A DNA stretch of 64,000 nt from Endomychus coccineus. Lineage: Eukaryota; Arthropoda; Insecta; Coleoptera; Endomychidae. Location of the stretch: contig OY294070.1 in assembly GCA_958510875.1 (NCBI GenBank), forward strand, positions 120,942,703-121,006,702. The letters are read 5' to 3'. Both the position numbers and the translations under genes were made by a program. Positions 23,150 to 35,300 of this stretch are shown in pieces. The notes beneath the pieces are model-generated. The model saw only the letters and a program-made list of their open reading frames with translations, did not search any database and was not told where the DNA came from. Position 1 is the first letter of the stretch. Each line of letters begins with the position of its first letter.

Positions 23150-24400
23150 CCGGAGTCCAAAGCGCTAAAGACTTCTGAGTGTTATAATATTCGTATAAAA
23201 TTGCGAAAAAGACACACGTTTTAGATTCCTCAACCACCCTTGACCAAGATAATTTTTGATATCCCGGTATATAAAAAGAGATTTAAAATGTTTGTAAGTA
23301 AATGTAGTTAATAATTTAGGTATATGGAACACAGAATGGACATAAATAATATAAAATTTATATAAAGCTATTCTAAAATATTTAAAATAATCAATTGGCC
23401 AATGGGGCAACAAAAATTCTTTTACCGAATAGAATGCATGACTAAGAAATTTTTTTTCAAATTTGGATTTTGAACCATTGAGGGAGCACTCTTTTAGCTT
23501 CTTGGTTAGCAAAATTAGTATGCAATTATAAATATATAGTGACGGAAAAATCATAATTTTGAAATTAATAAAACTGTTTCTAACGTCATCTCTAAAACGT
23601 TTCTTTGTTAAGATTCTCAACACTCCCAACTAAGAACTGTATCAAATAAGATACCTAAAAACTTTATATAGTCAGGGTTTTCAAAAGTTATACAAGTTTT
23701 GTAAAGGTTTACGGAGAGTTCATTTGCACAAAAACAGTCAAAAAGACTTTCTTGGGAATCACTCTAGAAAGCCAGCAAATCCCTTTCATTATTCTCGCTT
23801 CGAACCATACTGGTGTCATCAGCAAAGAGCAGAAGATCTGCCGCTCCCACCGCTTGAACCAGATATGTAATGAAAATAAGGAACAGTAGTGGACCAAGGA
23901 CAGATTCTGTGGAGCTCCACTGGCAACCTCACCCTGTTCCGAGGAGGTTCCATTGATGACAGTATACTGTTTGCGGTTGGATGAAAGAGAGTAAATTAAA
24001 TTACAGCTATTGTCATGAAATTTGTAAAATTTCAGTTTATCGACAAGAATGGAAGGAGAAACAAAGTCAAAAGCTTTGCTTAGGTTATGGAAGAATGTGC
24101 CTACGATAAGTCATTTTTCTATACCGCTTACAATGATCTCTAAATTTATTTAGACCATCATTGGTGCTCCTATTTTTACGGAAGCCAAACTGATTGCAAT
24201 AAAAAATGTACGAATTTCAAAATAGTCGGTTATCTGATACTCCGAACACGATTTTTGATAAAAGTGGAACTGTAGCTATTGGTCTATAATAATTGTTCAT
24301 GTCGTCTGTAGATCCTTTTTCATGCACAGGAATAACCTTCGTAATTTTAAGGGCATCAGGGTATATTCTGGCGTGTATACATTGATTTAATAATTTCCTT
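23150..24400 (-). pseudogene. LINE reverse transcriptase (CR1/Jockey-like), degenerate
   Basis: Minus-strand frames give RT blocks in the right order. They are ALKITKVIPV...NNYYRPIA near 24350-24270, QFGFRKNRSTND near 24195, LSKAFDFVSPSILVDKL near 24080, a PQ..LGPLL-like block and FADDTS near 23810, and the C-terminal IMIFPSLYIYNC near 23540. Several frameshifts separate them. The order and spacing fit a single element lacking its 5' half. Confidence 0.8.
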
Positions 24401-26420
24401 ATCGGATAAATAAGAATATATTATTCGAATCCTCATTTTCCAGTGCGACAAAGGTCAGTATTAGAGCTTTTAAATGTACTGAAATACTTGTGACTGGTGG
24501 GGGGTGTGACTACAAAACTATCGGAGTCTATTGAAAACATTAAATACAAAAAATCCTTATCTGATGAACCGCGGAAAAGAAGTTTCGATAATCTTTTGGC
24601 TGATAGCCAGTTTTATTATTTATGGATTTCAAGTAGTAGAAATTTTTAATCGGAGCAGAAAGTTGCACTATCGTTCAATAGAGGTCAGCATCAAAATTAC
24701 ACGTATGTTATCAAATTAAATAATCGAAACGATTGAATCGATTCACCAAATAATCTAGACAATTTGAATCGATTCATTTTTCCATCAAACCTTAAATCGA
24801 TTCATCGTATAGACCCCTAGGATAGACCAAAAACAAAGCGATTATTTTTAATTTGTAACCTTTTTTTTGGCCCACTGTGTATATATTATATTCATACATT
24901 TAACCCACAAAGATTGTATTACCAAAGTAGATTGAGGGAAGTCAGTGATCTATAGATGAGTTATTTTTTCCAATCATGACACGTGTGGACGAGCTAACTA
25001 TACATGATATACTTGAAATATGTGAAAAAGGTTCGATAGCTACGTTTTGAAGCATTCATTTGCATTTTTGTTTGATAGTTCAAATATGTTTGCAAACTTA
25101 TTCTCATATTCAGCGACCCCCAGAATAAAAAAGCTATTTTCACATTCGCCATCTTGGATTCGATTTTTTTATCCGAATATTGTCAACAAAATCCTCAATA
25201 CGGAACAACATTCATCCAATGATTTCACTTATAAGATAGCTTGTTTATGTAATATTGACTATATTCGATATTTTGTAACCGGCGGCCGCTATCTTGGATT
25301 ATTTGAGAGTCACTACATAGCCATCTCTAACTATAAGCCTACACCTTGACCACGTGAACTTTGTTCTAGACAGTGAAGAATACCATGTCAGTCAGTCGGT
25401 GAATATATTCGTGCTAATTACAGTAAAAATAAAAATCTAATTGAATTCATTTCTGCTGCAAACAAATATCAAAAATATAGGTTAAGAGACTGGGCGAAGT
25501 TTGATACTGTGACAAATTAAAACAGCGTGCTGTTTGCTTCCAGTTAGACGCGAGGTTAGACGTCGACGGTATACACTCTATAGAACAAAGCCTGTACTCC
25601 GAGTACAAGAGTCAGTGTGATGTCCTTTAACCAGAGGCTTGGAGAAGAGGCGTAGCTTATGACAGTATCGTTTAGTTTTAATAGCCCGTTGTACAGATGA
25701 TAAAGGATCAATTCTTTCTTGTGTAAAATTGTACATTGCACCAGTTCCTAAGGTGTCATCATATTTTTACCTGTAAATAAGTGTGTTTAAGAGGATTCTG
25801 ACTGAATAGCGTGCGTTACAAAACCAAATCCTCGAAGGTTGTCAGTAAAGATGCCCAGGATTCGCATCCTGGATTAATACCCTTTCACACTATAGCAAGG
25901 ATCATACTGCGCCGGATTCTTTTAAAGCTCGGATGCAGGGCAACGATATCCCAGTATGTCAACAAGCATTTGTTAGCCTACATGGAATAATGAAGACTCT
26001 TTATAAATTGCATCAAAGTTTGATCATATTAGGGAAGTAGCCAAAGGATAAACGAGGCTTGCACATAAATCGTCCGAACAAAACCCCAGGTTATATAATG
26101 GAGCTTATTGAGTGTCACATTAAGTCTTCTCTCGCCAGACAGTCTCATTATTCTTTGAGAGACAATTCTAACAAAAGGTATCCCCCGGAAAACTTGACAA
26201 GTGAGCCTAATGCACGAAACCTTCCTGAACATGTATAGAATAAACGTACCACATAAAGCTTACTAGTATGCATAAAAGAAAAGCAGAAGGCTTTCACAAA
26301 TTAAAGCGCAAATACTAAGAACTAGCCCATCAAGGTAGAATAGCACGTATTGCCTTCGACTTTATACAGAATGTTCCATTGTCTCCTTTTAAACGCTGTA
26401 TTTTTTGCAAGGCAACTTTG
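24401..26420. other. Non-coding stretch
   Basis: No gene recognised. The phrase TTCAGCGACCCCCAGAATAAAA near 25108-25129 resembles the AGCGACCCnAAAA word repeated in the elements at 37.9-38.3 and 46.8-48.4 kb. Short frames here are unsupported. Confidence 0.35.
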
Positions 26421-26424
26421 GTAC

Positions 26425-26540
26425 AATGTTTAGCAAGGGCGGTGGAATTTTCAAAGTTTTTGTTTCTTGTGCTATACTTATCGCAATCTAAACAATTTAA
26501 TTTGTATACTGTGTGGGTTTGTTTATCTTTAGGTATTACA
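26425..26540 (-). mobile_element. Penelope-like element family A, minus-strand endonuclease fragment
   Basis: The minus strand encodes [19 protein letters not shown] and then YSTRN, the start of the GIY-YIG endonuclease seen more fully at 30.4 and 30.8 kb, with an internal deletion. It is fused at about 26540 to a plus-strand piece of the same family. Confidence 0.72.
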
Positions 26541-26903
26541 GGTTGGAAACCAATTATTATAAAAGATCTATTCTGGAGATGATTCACATAAAACGTGACT
26601 CCAAATCTGTGAATCATAGAACAGATATTCAGTCATTAAGTCGGATTCATACTAATTTAATTAATTAAAACCCTTGCAAATTTCTACATGCGTCTTCATA
26701 ATGTTAAAAGTATATTTTAGGTAGAATGCTGGAAAGCAATAGTTCTAACAAGGTCTGTGACAACCTGTTTCTATTACCTCATAAGTCTTCAACATCTGGT
26801 TTGAAAGTGGATTATCGAACGTTATATTTTTATTTCAGCTTTAATCGTATTACAGACCGTGATTCGATATGTTTATAGAGCTTACAAAAATATAGTTCAG
26901 CAG

Positions 26904-28475
26904 TAGTCCGGTCAATTTAGACATTCGAAGGTGCATAAAATCCCAACAAGCTGAAAATCAGTAAAATTGTTCAAAACATAATTATAAGTAATATTTAAAA
27001 GTTCCCCATCATTCCCGTGTATGGAAAAATTTTTATTCAAGGTCAAAGGTCAAGAAAATGAGTTTTTCGCGATTTTCAGCAGAACGGTAAGTTTTATCAT
27101 AAAGTACCTCGGACAAAAATTGTAGATCATAAAATTATGTATCAAATGAATCAATCATTTTTTTCCTACGAGTCACCGTTTTTGAGATATAACGATTCAA
27201 AAAGTTATAAAAGTTGTTATCGTCATAATATGCACACGTATCCACGCCACCTATGAGGTAGTGTACTTAGCGCGTTTTTTTTAACGTGGTTTCCCCAGTA
27301 GGCCTACTCCACGGGTCAGTTGTGATCCTGTTCAATGTGAAACTATTGCAAAATAACGGACATTTTCAAAGATTGGAAAAGATAAAAGCGATGTAAATTA
27401 AAAAAAAGTGGTGAAGTTCATTCGCCTGATTCGTAAGTTTCAAATTCTTCTTGTTCTTCTTCTTGATCTTCTTCTTGTTCTTCTTCTTCTTCTCCTGCTT
27501 CTTCTTCATCTTCATTTTGGATGCAAGTAAATTGCGTCAATAGCGATGTATCGCTTGACACTTCGTCGGAATCAAACGAATCCTCCATTGTTTGTGATTC
27601 AACATTAGAGCACGACCGGCCTTGACAATTTGTACATGCCAGAGAACAAAACAGTCCAACTTTTTTGCAACCACATTTAGCACTGCATCCCTTTTTGCAG
27701 TTGCAAAAAATTGTGTTCAGCAGTTTTTCCGGCGCAGGTGGGAGTAAAGTTTGAACTGGCTGTAATATATTGTTGACCAACTTCCAACCCCAGTCTGTAG
27801 GGTCTAGCTGATAACCAAGCCACACTTGAACTTGGTAATATACCCGAAAAAGATGTGGATGAGCAGCAACTGAGGTTGGAGGAAGACAAGCTAATTGAAC
27901 TTGTTTTCTATTTTTAGTATTTTTAACGAAACATGCATATCGATGCTTATCTAAACAGGTAGTTTTTTTAGGAGCTCCGTACATAGAAAGAAGAAAGCGG
28001 ATGCCGTTGGTGATAACTTCTTGTCGAGTTAATTACTCTTTTTTAAAATTTCAGCACATTGAACTAAATCTTGTTTTTCATACATTTTGAATATATAACA
28101 ACTCTAGAGATGTATATAGGTGGCGTACTCATGCATATTATGACGATAACAACTTTTATAACTTTTTGAATCGTTATATCTCAGAAACGATGGCTCGTAG
28201 GAAAAAAAGTATTGATACATTTTTTATAAATAATTTTATGATCTACAATTTTTGTCTGAGATACTTTTATGATAAAACTTACCGTTTTGCTGAAAATCGC
28301 GAAAAACTCATTTTTTTGACCTTTGACCTTGAATAAATTTTTTTCCATACACGGGAATGATGGGGAAGTTTTAAATATTATTTATAATTATGTTTTGAAC
28401 AATTTTACTGATTTTCAGCTTGTTGGGAGTTTATGTACCTTCACTCTCATTTTTTGGTCTAGATTGACCGGACTA
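26904..28475 (-). mobile_element. TIR transposon, TAGTCC family, with long inverted repeats and 3-bp target duplication
   Basis: It begins TAGTCCGGTCAATTTAGAC and ends GTCTAGATTGACCGGACTA. The inverted repeats run about 330 bp, including GGTCAAAGGTCAAGAAAATG and its mirror near 28320. CAG flanks both ends (26901-26903 and 28476-28478), where uninterrupted PLE copies read ACAGTGG. It carries one reading frame on the minus strand. The same terminal word and 3-bp duplication occur in the element at 46457-48665. The superfamily is uncertain; a 3-bp duplication excludes hAT and mariner. Confidence 0.82.
27418..27984 (-). CDS. Transposon-encoded protein fragment with CXC-like cysteine-rich motif and acidic tail
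   Basis: A frame of 188 codons. The first about 85 residues include LPPTSVAAHPHLFRVYYQVQ and DPTDWGWKLVNN, followed by LPPAPEKLLN. Residues about 93-125 are a cysteine cluster, CNCKKGC...CGCKKVGLFC...C.NC.G..C, similar in spacing to tesmin/TSO1 CXC zinc-binding motifs. The tail is almost entirely Glu with Asp and Gln. I recall similar C-terminal segments in long uncharacterised insect proteins thought to be transposon-encoded. Here only the C-terminal end is present, so this element is internally deleted. Function is inferred only: nucleic-acid binding through the Cys motif. Confidence 0.6.
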   Translation of the reverse strand: MYGAPKKTTCLDKHRYACFVKNTKNRKQVQLACLPPTSVAAHPHLFRVYYQVQVWLGYQLDPTDWGWKLVNNILQPVQTLLPPAPEKLLNTIFCNCKKGCSAKCGCKKVGLFCSLACTNCQGRSCSNVESQTMEDSFDSDEVSSDTSLLTQFTCIQNEDEEEAGEEEEEQEEDQEEEQEEFETYESGE

Positions 28476-28642
28476 CAGTGGATTCTTAATTTATATACTT
28501 AAAACATTAATGTGTTATAATTTTGATTGTTCATAATGCTGTTCGTTTCGGCGACGTGGGCATTTTTAATTGAAATTAGTGCGATAAGGGCGCCTTGTGG
28601 TGATACAATTAGTTTTAAGAATTCACGTTTATACAGTTATAC

Positions 28643-28684
28643 GTCTTCTGATGATGGTCGTGACACCGAAACGAAAATAAAAGC
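28643..28684 (+). ncRNA. Degraded hammerhead ribozyme motif (PLE family A)
   Basis: GTCTT, CTGATGA, T, GGTC-GTGA-CACC, GAAAC are present. One base of stem II is changed (GACC to CACC). The GTAC loop, GTA cleavage triplet and AAGAC strand are replaced by GAAAATAAAAGC, so the cleavage site and helix I are gone. Confidence 0.6.
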
Positions 28685-29327
28685 TTATGTGTTAGTGTGA
28701 CCTATTTCCCGAGAATTTTATATATAATTAGTTTTAATGTAATTTTATTTTACATGTTTTTCAAAGCCGAATAAAAAGCACTTCGGCTAGCGATCGGCCT
28801 GAGTTGGTCACATGACAATTCTACATCATGGCCTTACTGTGTAGTAGGCTATGGTCACTAATACAAAAAGGTTAAATAAAAAAATAACCTTTATTATCGT
28901 GATGAACTCTATTTGCCTCGACTATCGTCATCCCACCTGTATAACGGAAATCAAACAAAGGCAAATCAATAAGTTATTCCATATTAAAACTAGTCTGAAT
29001 GGAAACACAATAAACCGCGTTGCCTCAACTGTGAACTATTCTAAATTAAACACATTTTCTCGCGTTAAAGCGCAAACGCAATGCACAGCTGATGAAAATC
29101 GAAATTTCCAGAAGCTCAGGATAAACCGGTATTGGTAGGTTAGTCATTTTCCAACGACACATTATAACATATCTGCGCCGGTTGTTCCTGCGGTCTATCG
29201 GGAACTTAAAATTGATAAAAATTATCAGGCCGCATTCTTTTCATGGTTATCGGAAAGAAATAAGCGGAATTCCGAGACCAGTTTACAGCTCACAAATTTA
29301 GTTTCAACAATTGGCATTTGGTCCAAA

Positions 29328-32300
29328 ATGAATATTGTGGTGAATAGTCGGAACGTGAAATACAGTGAAAGTTACATCGAAAGTAAATATGATTATCAAT
29401 ACACACGAGCGGAAAAACGGGATAACACGGTGACGGTGAGTATTTACATATTCCTATTTCTCGCGTAGTTATCACATTACGTTGACTAACTTGCATTTTT
29501 TGGGTATAGTGTACGTTGTACTGTGCAGTGGCGGCCGACGGTTCGAAATAACGATTACCATATCACAAAAGAATTTGGGTGCATGTAATTAATATAATGA
29601 AACAAAATCCAATGGACCATAGGTTTATTTTGGCGCGAGCTTATACAGACCATTGATTAATATATTAAAATAAAGATTCTTGACCCAGGTATGAATTATA
29701 TATAAATACTCGGGAAGTAGGTCACATTAACACTTATGCTTTATATTATTTTCTCGTCTTTACGTACGTTTCGGTCTCACGACCATCATCAGAAGACTTA
29801 TTATGTCTAAAACTGGATTACTTAAGACTAATTGTATCAACACAAAGCGTCCTTATCGCACCAATTTCAATTAAAATGCCCACGTCGCCGGAACGAACAG
29901 AAACACGAATAATCGAAATTGTAAAATATCACTGTTATAAGTATAATACATCAAGAATTCACTGTTAAGCAGTACTCTCAATAAATGCGAGCTCATGTCA
30001 ACAAAGTCTATGAACGACTAAAAACGAGAACATTAGGTTCAAGTATTCACTTTCAAACCAGATGCCAAGATTTACGAGTTGATAGAAAAAGGTTTGTCAG
30101 CTATTGGAAATATACTTTTGATATTCTACCTAAAATATACTTTTAACATTATAAAGACGCCTGTAGGATGTAGGAATTTGCAAGAGTTTCAATTAATTAA
30201 GTTAGTATACATCTGACTTAGTGTCTGAACATCTGTCCTACGATTTACAGATTTTGAGTCACGCTTTATGTGAATCATCTCCATAATAGATCTTTTGTAA
30301 TAATTGGTTTCCTTAGTTAAAATATTAACATTTTTGTAATCAAATTGATGGTTATGTTATAATCCAAGCAGTGTTTAGCAAGGGCGGTGGAAGTTTTCGT
30401 TTCTTGTGCTATACTTATGGCCATACATTATTTTTTGTAAATATTGTTTAGAGATTCCAGTATAATTCCCATCGCAATCTAAACAATTTAATTTGTATAC
30501 TGTGTGGGTTTGTTTATCTTTAGGTATTAAAGGTTTTAGATTTGAGAAATATTTTCCAAACATTTCTTAATTTTCTCTGAGGTCTCCGGAATGTATGGTA
30601 CAATTGTCTGTATTACCTTTTATGTTATTTATATATGAAGATCCATTATAGATTTTGTTTATTCTTTCTTTAATGATAGGATTGAAAAATGTTTTTGGGA
30701 AGCCATTCATTTCCAGTGCATTAGGAACAATTTTTGAATTTTTGGGACGGTCCTCTGCGTGGGACAATTGTACCTAAAGATAAACAAACCCACACAGTAT
30801 ACAAATTAAATTGTTTAGATTGCGATGGGACTTATACTGGAATCTCTGAACAATATTCACAGAAAAGAATGTATGGCCATAAGTATAGCACAAGAAACAG
30901 AAACTTAGAAAATTCCACCTCCTTTGCTAAACACTGCTTTGATTATTAATTATAACCATCAATTCGATTACAAAAATGTTAATATTTTAACTAAGGAAAC
31001 CAATTATTATAAAAGATCTTTTATGGAGATGATTCACATAAAACGTGATTCCAAATCTGTAAATCATAGGACAGATATTCAGACACTAAGTCAGATTTAT
31101 ACTTACTTAATTAATTAAAACTCTTGCAAATTCCTATATGCGTCTTTATAATATTAAAAGTATATTTTAGGTAGAATGTCAAAAGTATATTTCCAATAAC
31201 TGACAAACCTTTTTCTATTAGCTTGTAAATCTTAGCATCTGGTTTGAAAGTGAATACTTGAACCTAATGTTCTCGTTTTCAATCGTTCATAGACTTTGTT
31301 GACATGAGCTCGCATTTATTAGGAGTACTGCTTAACAGTGGATTTTGATATATTATACTTATAACATTGATGTGTTACAATTTCGATTATTCGTGTTTCT
31401 GTTCGTTTCGGCGACGTGGACATTTTAATTGAAATTGATGCGATAAGGACGCTTTTTGTTAATACAATCAGTTTTAAGTAATCCAGTTTTAGACATAATA
31501 AGTCTTCTGATGATGGTCGTGAGACCGAAACGTACGCAAAGACGAGAAAATGTAAAGCATAAGTGTTAATGTGACCTATTTCCTGAGAATTATATATAAT
31601 TAATATATTAATTAATGTTCAGACACATATCGAACTTCAGAAACTAATTAAAATGTTGCAGAAAACATTAGTTTTACCACAGCTTGAAAAACATTTCATA
31701 GATAACAGAAAGTACTGACGCACTTCAACGATAGTTTTATCAAATAAGCTTTATTTTGTTAGTCATACAATTTTCCACAAAAGAAATTGCTGTATAGTCG
31801 TCATATTAAAACACGTCCATGCGCTTAGAATTTTTTTCTAAGAAAAGTTCTTAATGATCAATTGTCTCAAAATCTTGAAACAAATAATTTACTCATCAGC
31901 AATCAACCTGGCATCCGGAAAAACCACGCGAAACGTCTCTACAATATAGTGTATCAAAATGTAAAATGCTTATGACATAGCTGTGTTTCTTGACATGACA
32001 AGAGATTTTGAGACAATTGATAGACACACATTAATTGATAAATTGAAAAATTCAGGTACAACTCTTCAAGGAATGTTTTGGGTCCTCTTCTGTTTCATAG
32101 TTACGTAATCGACGTTGTCGATGTTACTGATTGAGACTTAGTAAATCTCTTTGCAGATGATAATTTAATTATGAAACATTTTTGCATATGAATGGAGAGT
32201 AAACGTTTGGTGCATAAATCAAATACACCATCCACAAAGGCTGAATCTTGTTCCCAAAAAAGCCACAGTAGTAAAGGTTCACATTTGGTTATTTAAAAAT

Positions 32301-35300
32301 CAGCTGTTTTTAACAATTCTTGAATTTTTCGATGGGATCTTGGCAATTTGGTAGTGTCTTTAATCGTTCATAATTACTGTGAGCCGGTTTTTCGCGAAAT
32401 GTTCACAATTTGGATTAACAGATTATGTTTGTGCAACGCCACAACACTTCACTAGTTTTTCTTCTTCTACTTCGCGAAGACGCCGAAATGCGAAATGTAT
32501 GATCTTTAAACACTAACAGAGGTTTGCCTATTTCCCTCAATATTAGCGACATTTCCATCGTAAGACAGGTGAAGGAAAAGTTTTGAATGCATGTAACTTA
32601 AGTTTATTCCAAATTTACTTACTTACATAGTCAAGGAGATTATGAACCCTTTTAGGTACCTACTTGAAAAGCCCACCACATTTTATATCCCCCTTTCTGC
32701 AAGCCTTTACAGTAATTTTTTTGAGTTTCATTTAAGAAAGTTATGGTTCACATAATGTAATAGCTTAAAGAAAAAGACAAGCTGAAATGACATTTCTTCG
32801 AATATTTGCGGGTTTTTTTCCGTTAATAATAATAATTATACATTCCAGGTAACTCCGCTGACTGAACACTTGGTGATAAAGACCCACCGAAAAGTACCAC
32901 GTTTGGGTGTAATGCTAGTTGGTTGGGGCGGAAACAATGGAAGTACTTTCACCGCAGGAATAATTGCCAATAAATTAGGTCTCTCTTGGCGTACTAAACG
33001 AGGCGTCCAAAAAGCGAACTGGTACGGTTCCCTGACACAAACGAGTACAATACATTTGGGAGACGGCGTTAATGTACCACTCCAAAGTTTAGTACCTACA
33101 GTTCAACCAGACGATATAGTAGTGGATGGATGGGATATCAATGATATGAATCTTGCGGAGGCAGTGGAAAGAGCCCAAGTACTCGAACCAGAATTGCAAG
33201 CTTTGTTAAAACCACATTTATCTCTTCTGAAACCACGTCCTTCCATATACAAGTCTGATTTCATTGCTGCTAACCAGGTGAATTGAAATAATTGAATAAC
33301 TCTTACAGTCAATCGCACATCCAATAGCGAAGAAATTGTGCTAAATCTAACTTAATATCAAGGTTTGTGAAATACCACGTTTACTGTTATTCAAAAATGT
33401 TGCTTATAGACAAGTTGTAAAGCAAGTTACAACATACACACATAGACTGAAAATTTTCCAAAGAATTTGAAAAACCTATCCACGGCTTCCTATGATCAAC
33501 TGTTCGACCGCTATTCCATGGCATACTAGATTTCCTCTAGTTTCCTTAATTTTCATCCGATAATTATGAAATTCAACAATTCTAATAGAAGTGAGTTTAT
33601 TCATACTATTTTAATAATAACAAGAACAATAACAATCGTAGTACGAATTACTACATTTGCTCTGGATGATCCGCTGTTCCTCCGTGTTAATTTGGAATTG
33701 AATTTTTTTTCTAATATTCATGGGCGATTGGCAGTCATGGCTTGCTTAGAATAATCGCTACATTGCACGTACTCCTGTAATTTTTATCAAAAATCAAGTA
33801 GGCAAAAGTCAAAAATATCCTACATTAGTTCTTGTGACTCGTTTATCTTCTTGCTAAGAATATACAATGTCAGTGTTAGCTAACGAAGAACTAACCGGTA
33901 TCCATTTTATGTATAGCTTCTGCAACGGAAACTCAAATACAACTTGACGAGAATATCGGAGACGGTATCCGAATAGGCGTCTTACTCCGGTGCGAACGTT
34001 CCTGAGAATCCATGGAAATCTTCGAGAATGAAATAGCCTAGAACATCAGAGCGTCAGAGCTCCACCCCATTTTGCTCGAAACATATCCGAAACGGATTGG
34101 TCAGATAGGAACAGTTTCGTGGCCTGCCAGGTCACCCGACCTCACAGCTCACGATTTTTTTGCCTGGGGCTACATGAAAGCGGATTTTACATGAACCAAA
34201 TTCACACGGAGGAAGAACTGAGGCAACGTAACGTTGAGAAGAAAAATGAGCTATGCGGTGACGGAAAGAGAGATACGGCGATGTTTGCGTCAACATGATG
34301 TTATTGTTCAAATAGTATAAATGAACTCACCACTATTCGAATTGTTGAATTTCATAATTATCGGATGAAAATTAAGGAAACTTTAGAGGAAATCTAGTAT
34401 GCCATCGGAATTGCGGTCGAACGGTTGTTCATAGAAAGCTGTGTATAGGTTTTCAGATTTTTTCAGATTCTTTGGAAAATTTCCAGTCTATGGGTGTGTG
34501 TTTGTAACTTGCTTTACAACTTCTCTACAAGCAAAAGTAGGAATAACAGTAAACTTAACTTTCCCAAACCTTGAATTACATTTAACACCATTCCTTCGCA
34601 ATTTCTTGTGCGATAATTTTTTTTAATACCATTCTAAAGCTAGATCTTTGGCGATATTTTGACAACAGTTATCTTTCATATTTGTCTTGAATAAATATTG
34701 AGTATTTGACATTCGAATTTTCACGACTTCATCAAATAACAGGCAAATGTTATGACCTAAAAATAATAAAACTGATAACATTTCGGCGATAAATATGGTA
34801 TCATATGAAAGCTTATTTATCGCTCTTCAATGTACAATGATTTAATTTTTCCTATATTTGTTCTTGATTGTAGGAAGAGGTCAATGGCATAGAAATGTGA
34901 TGTTTTTATAAAAAAAATAGCGAACAGCGAATTACTTGTTAACCGTTGAAAATCGGGATATGTATTTTTTGTTGGAAATATGATATAGAATCACGTATTA
35001 AATATTTAACCCACATCCGGATACACCCTGTATAGCCAATAGCAGATAATTAACTTTCCTTGTAAAAGATGGATGATCCTTGGGACCAACATTATTTTTC
35101 GATATAGCACAGCCTTCAAGAGGTAAAACAAGGGACCTAATAATTTTTATTTCGGTATTCCTCGGTCTACATTTGGCAGCGCATCATTTCTTCATTGTCG
35201 AAAGTAAAATATTCCGATGGAAAAGTAAGAATTTTAGCTGAAAAGTATTGTATTGTATATGTTAGGATATATCTACACACATTCCCCTCTAAATAACACT

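Larger units (their letters stand above)
26541..28740 (+). mobile_element. Penelope-like element family A, plus-strand 3' part, split by an inserted transposon
   Basis: 26541-26903 matches 31000-31340 of the fuller copy, including GAAACCAATTATTATAAAAG and TTAATTAATTAAAAC. 28476-28740 matches 31340-31610, ending in a hammerhead motif and CCCGAGAATTTTATATATAA. The two parts are separated by a 1.57-kb TIR transposon. The order of events is therefore PLE insertion first, then the DNA transposon. Confidence 0.78.

Noticed and set aside
23165..23629. 154-codon frame as an independent gene
   Set aside because: Its position and IMIFPSLYIYNC block fit the C-terminal end of the degenerate LINE on the same strand.
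28851..29138. 95-codon frame just upstream of the inositol synthase start
   Set aside because: No conserved motif and no splice link to the first coding exon; more likely promoter or 5' untranslated sequence.
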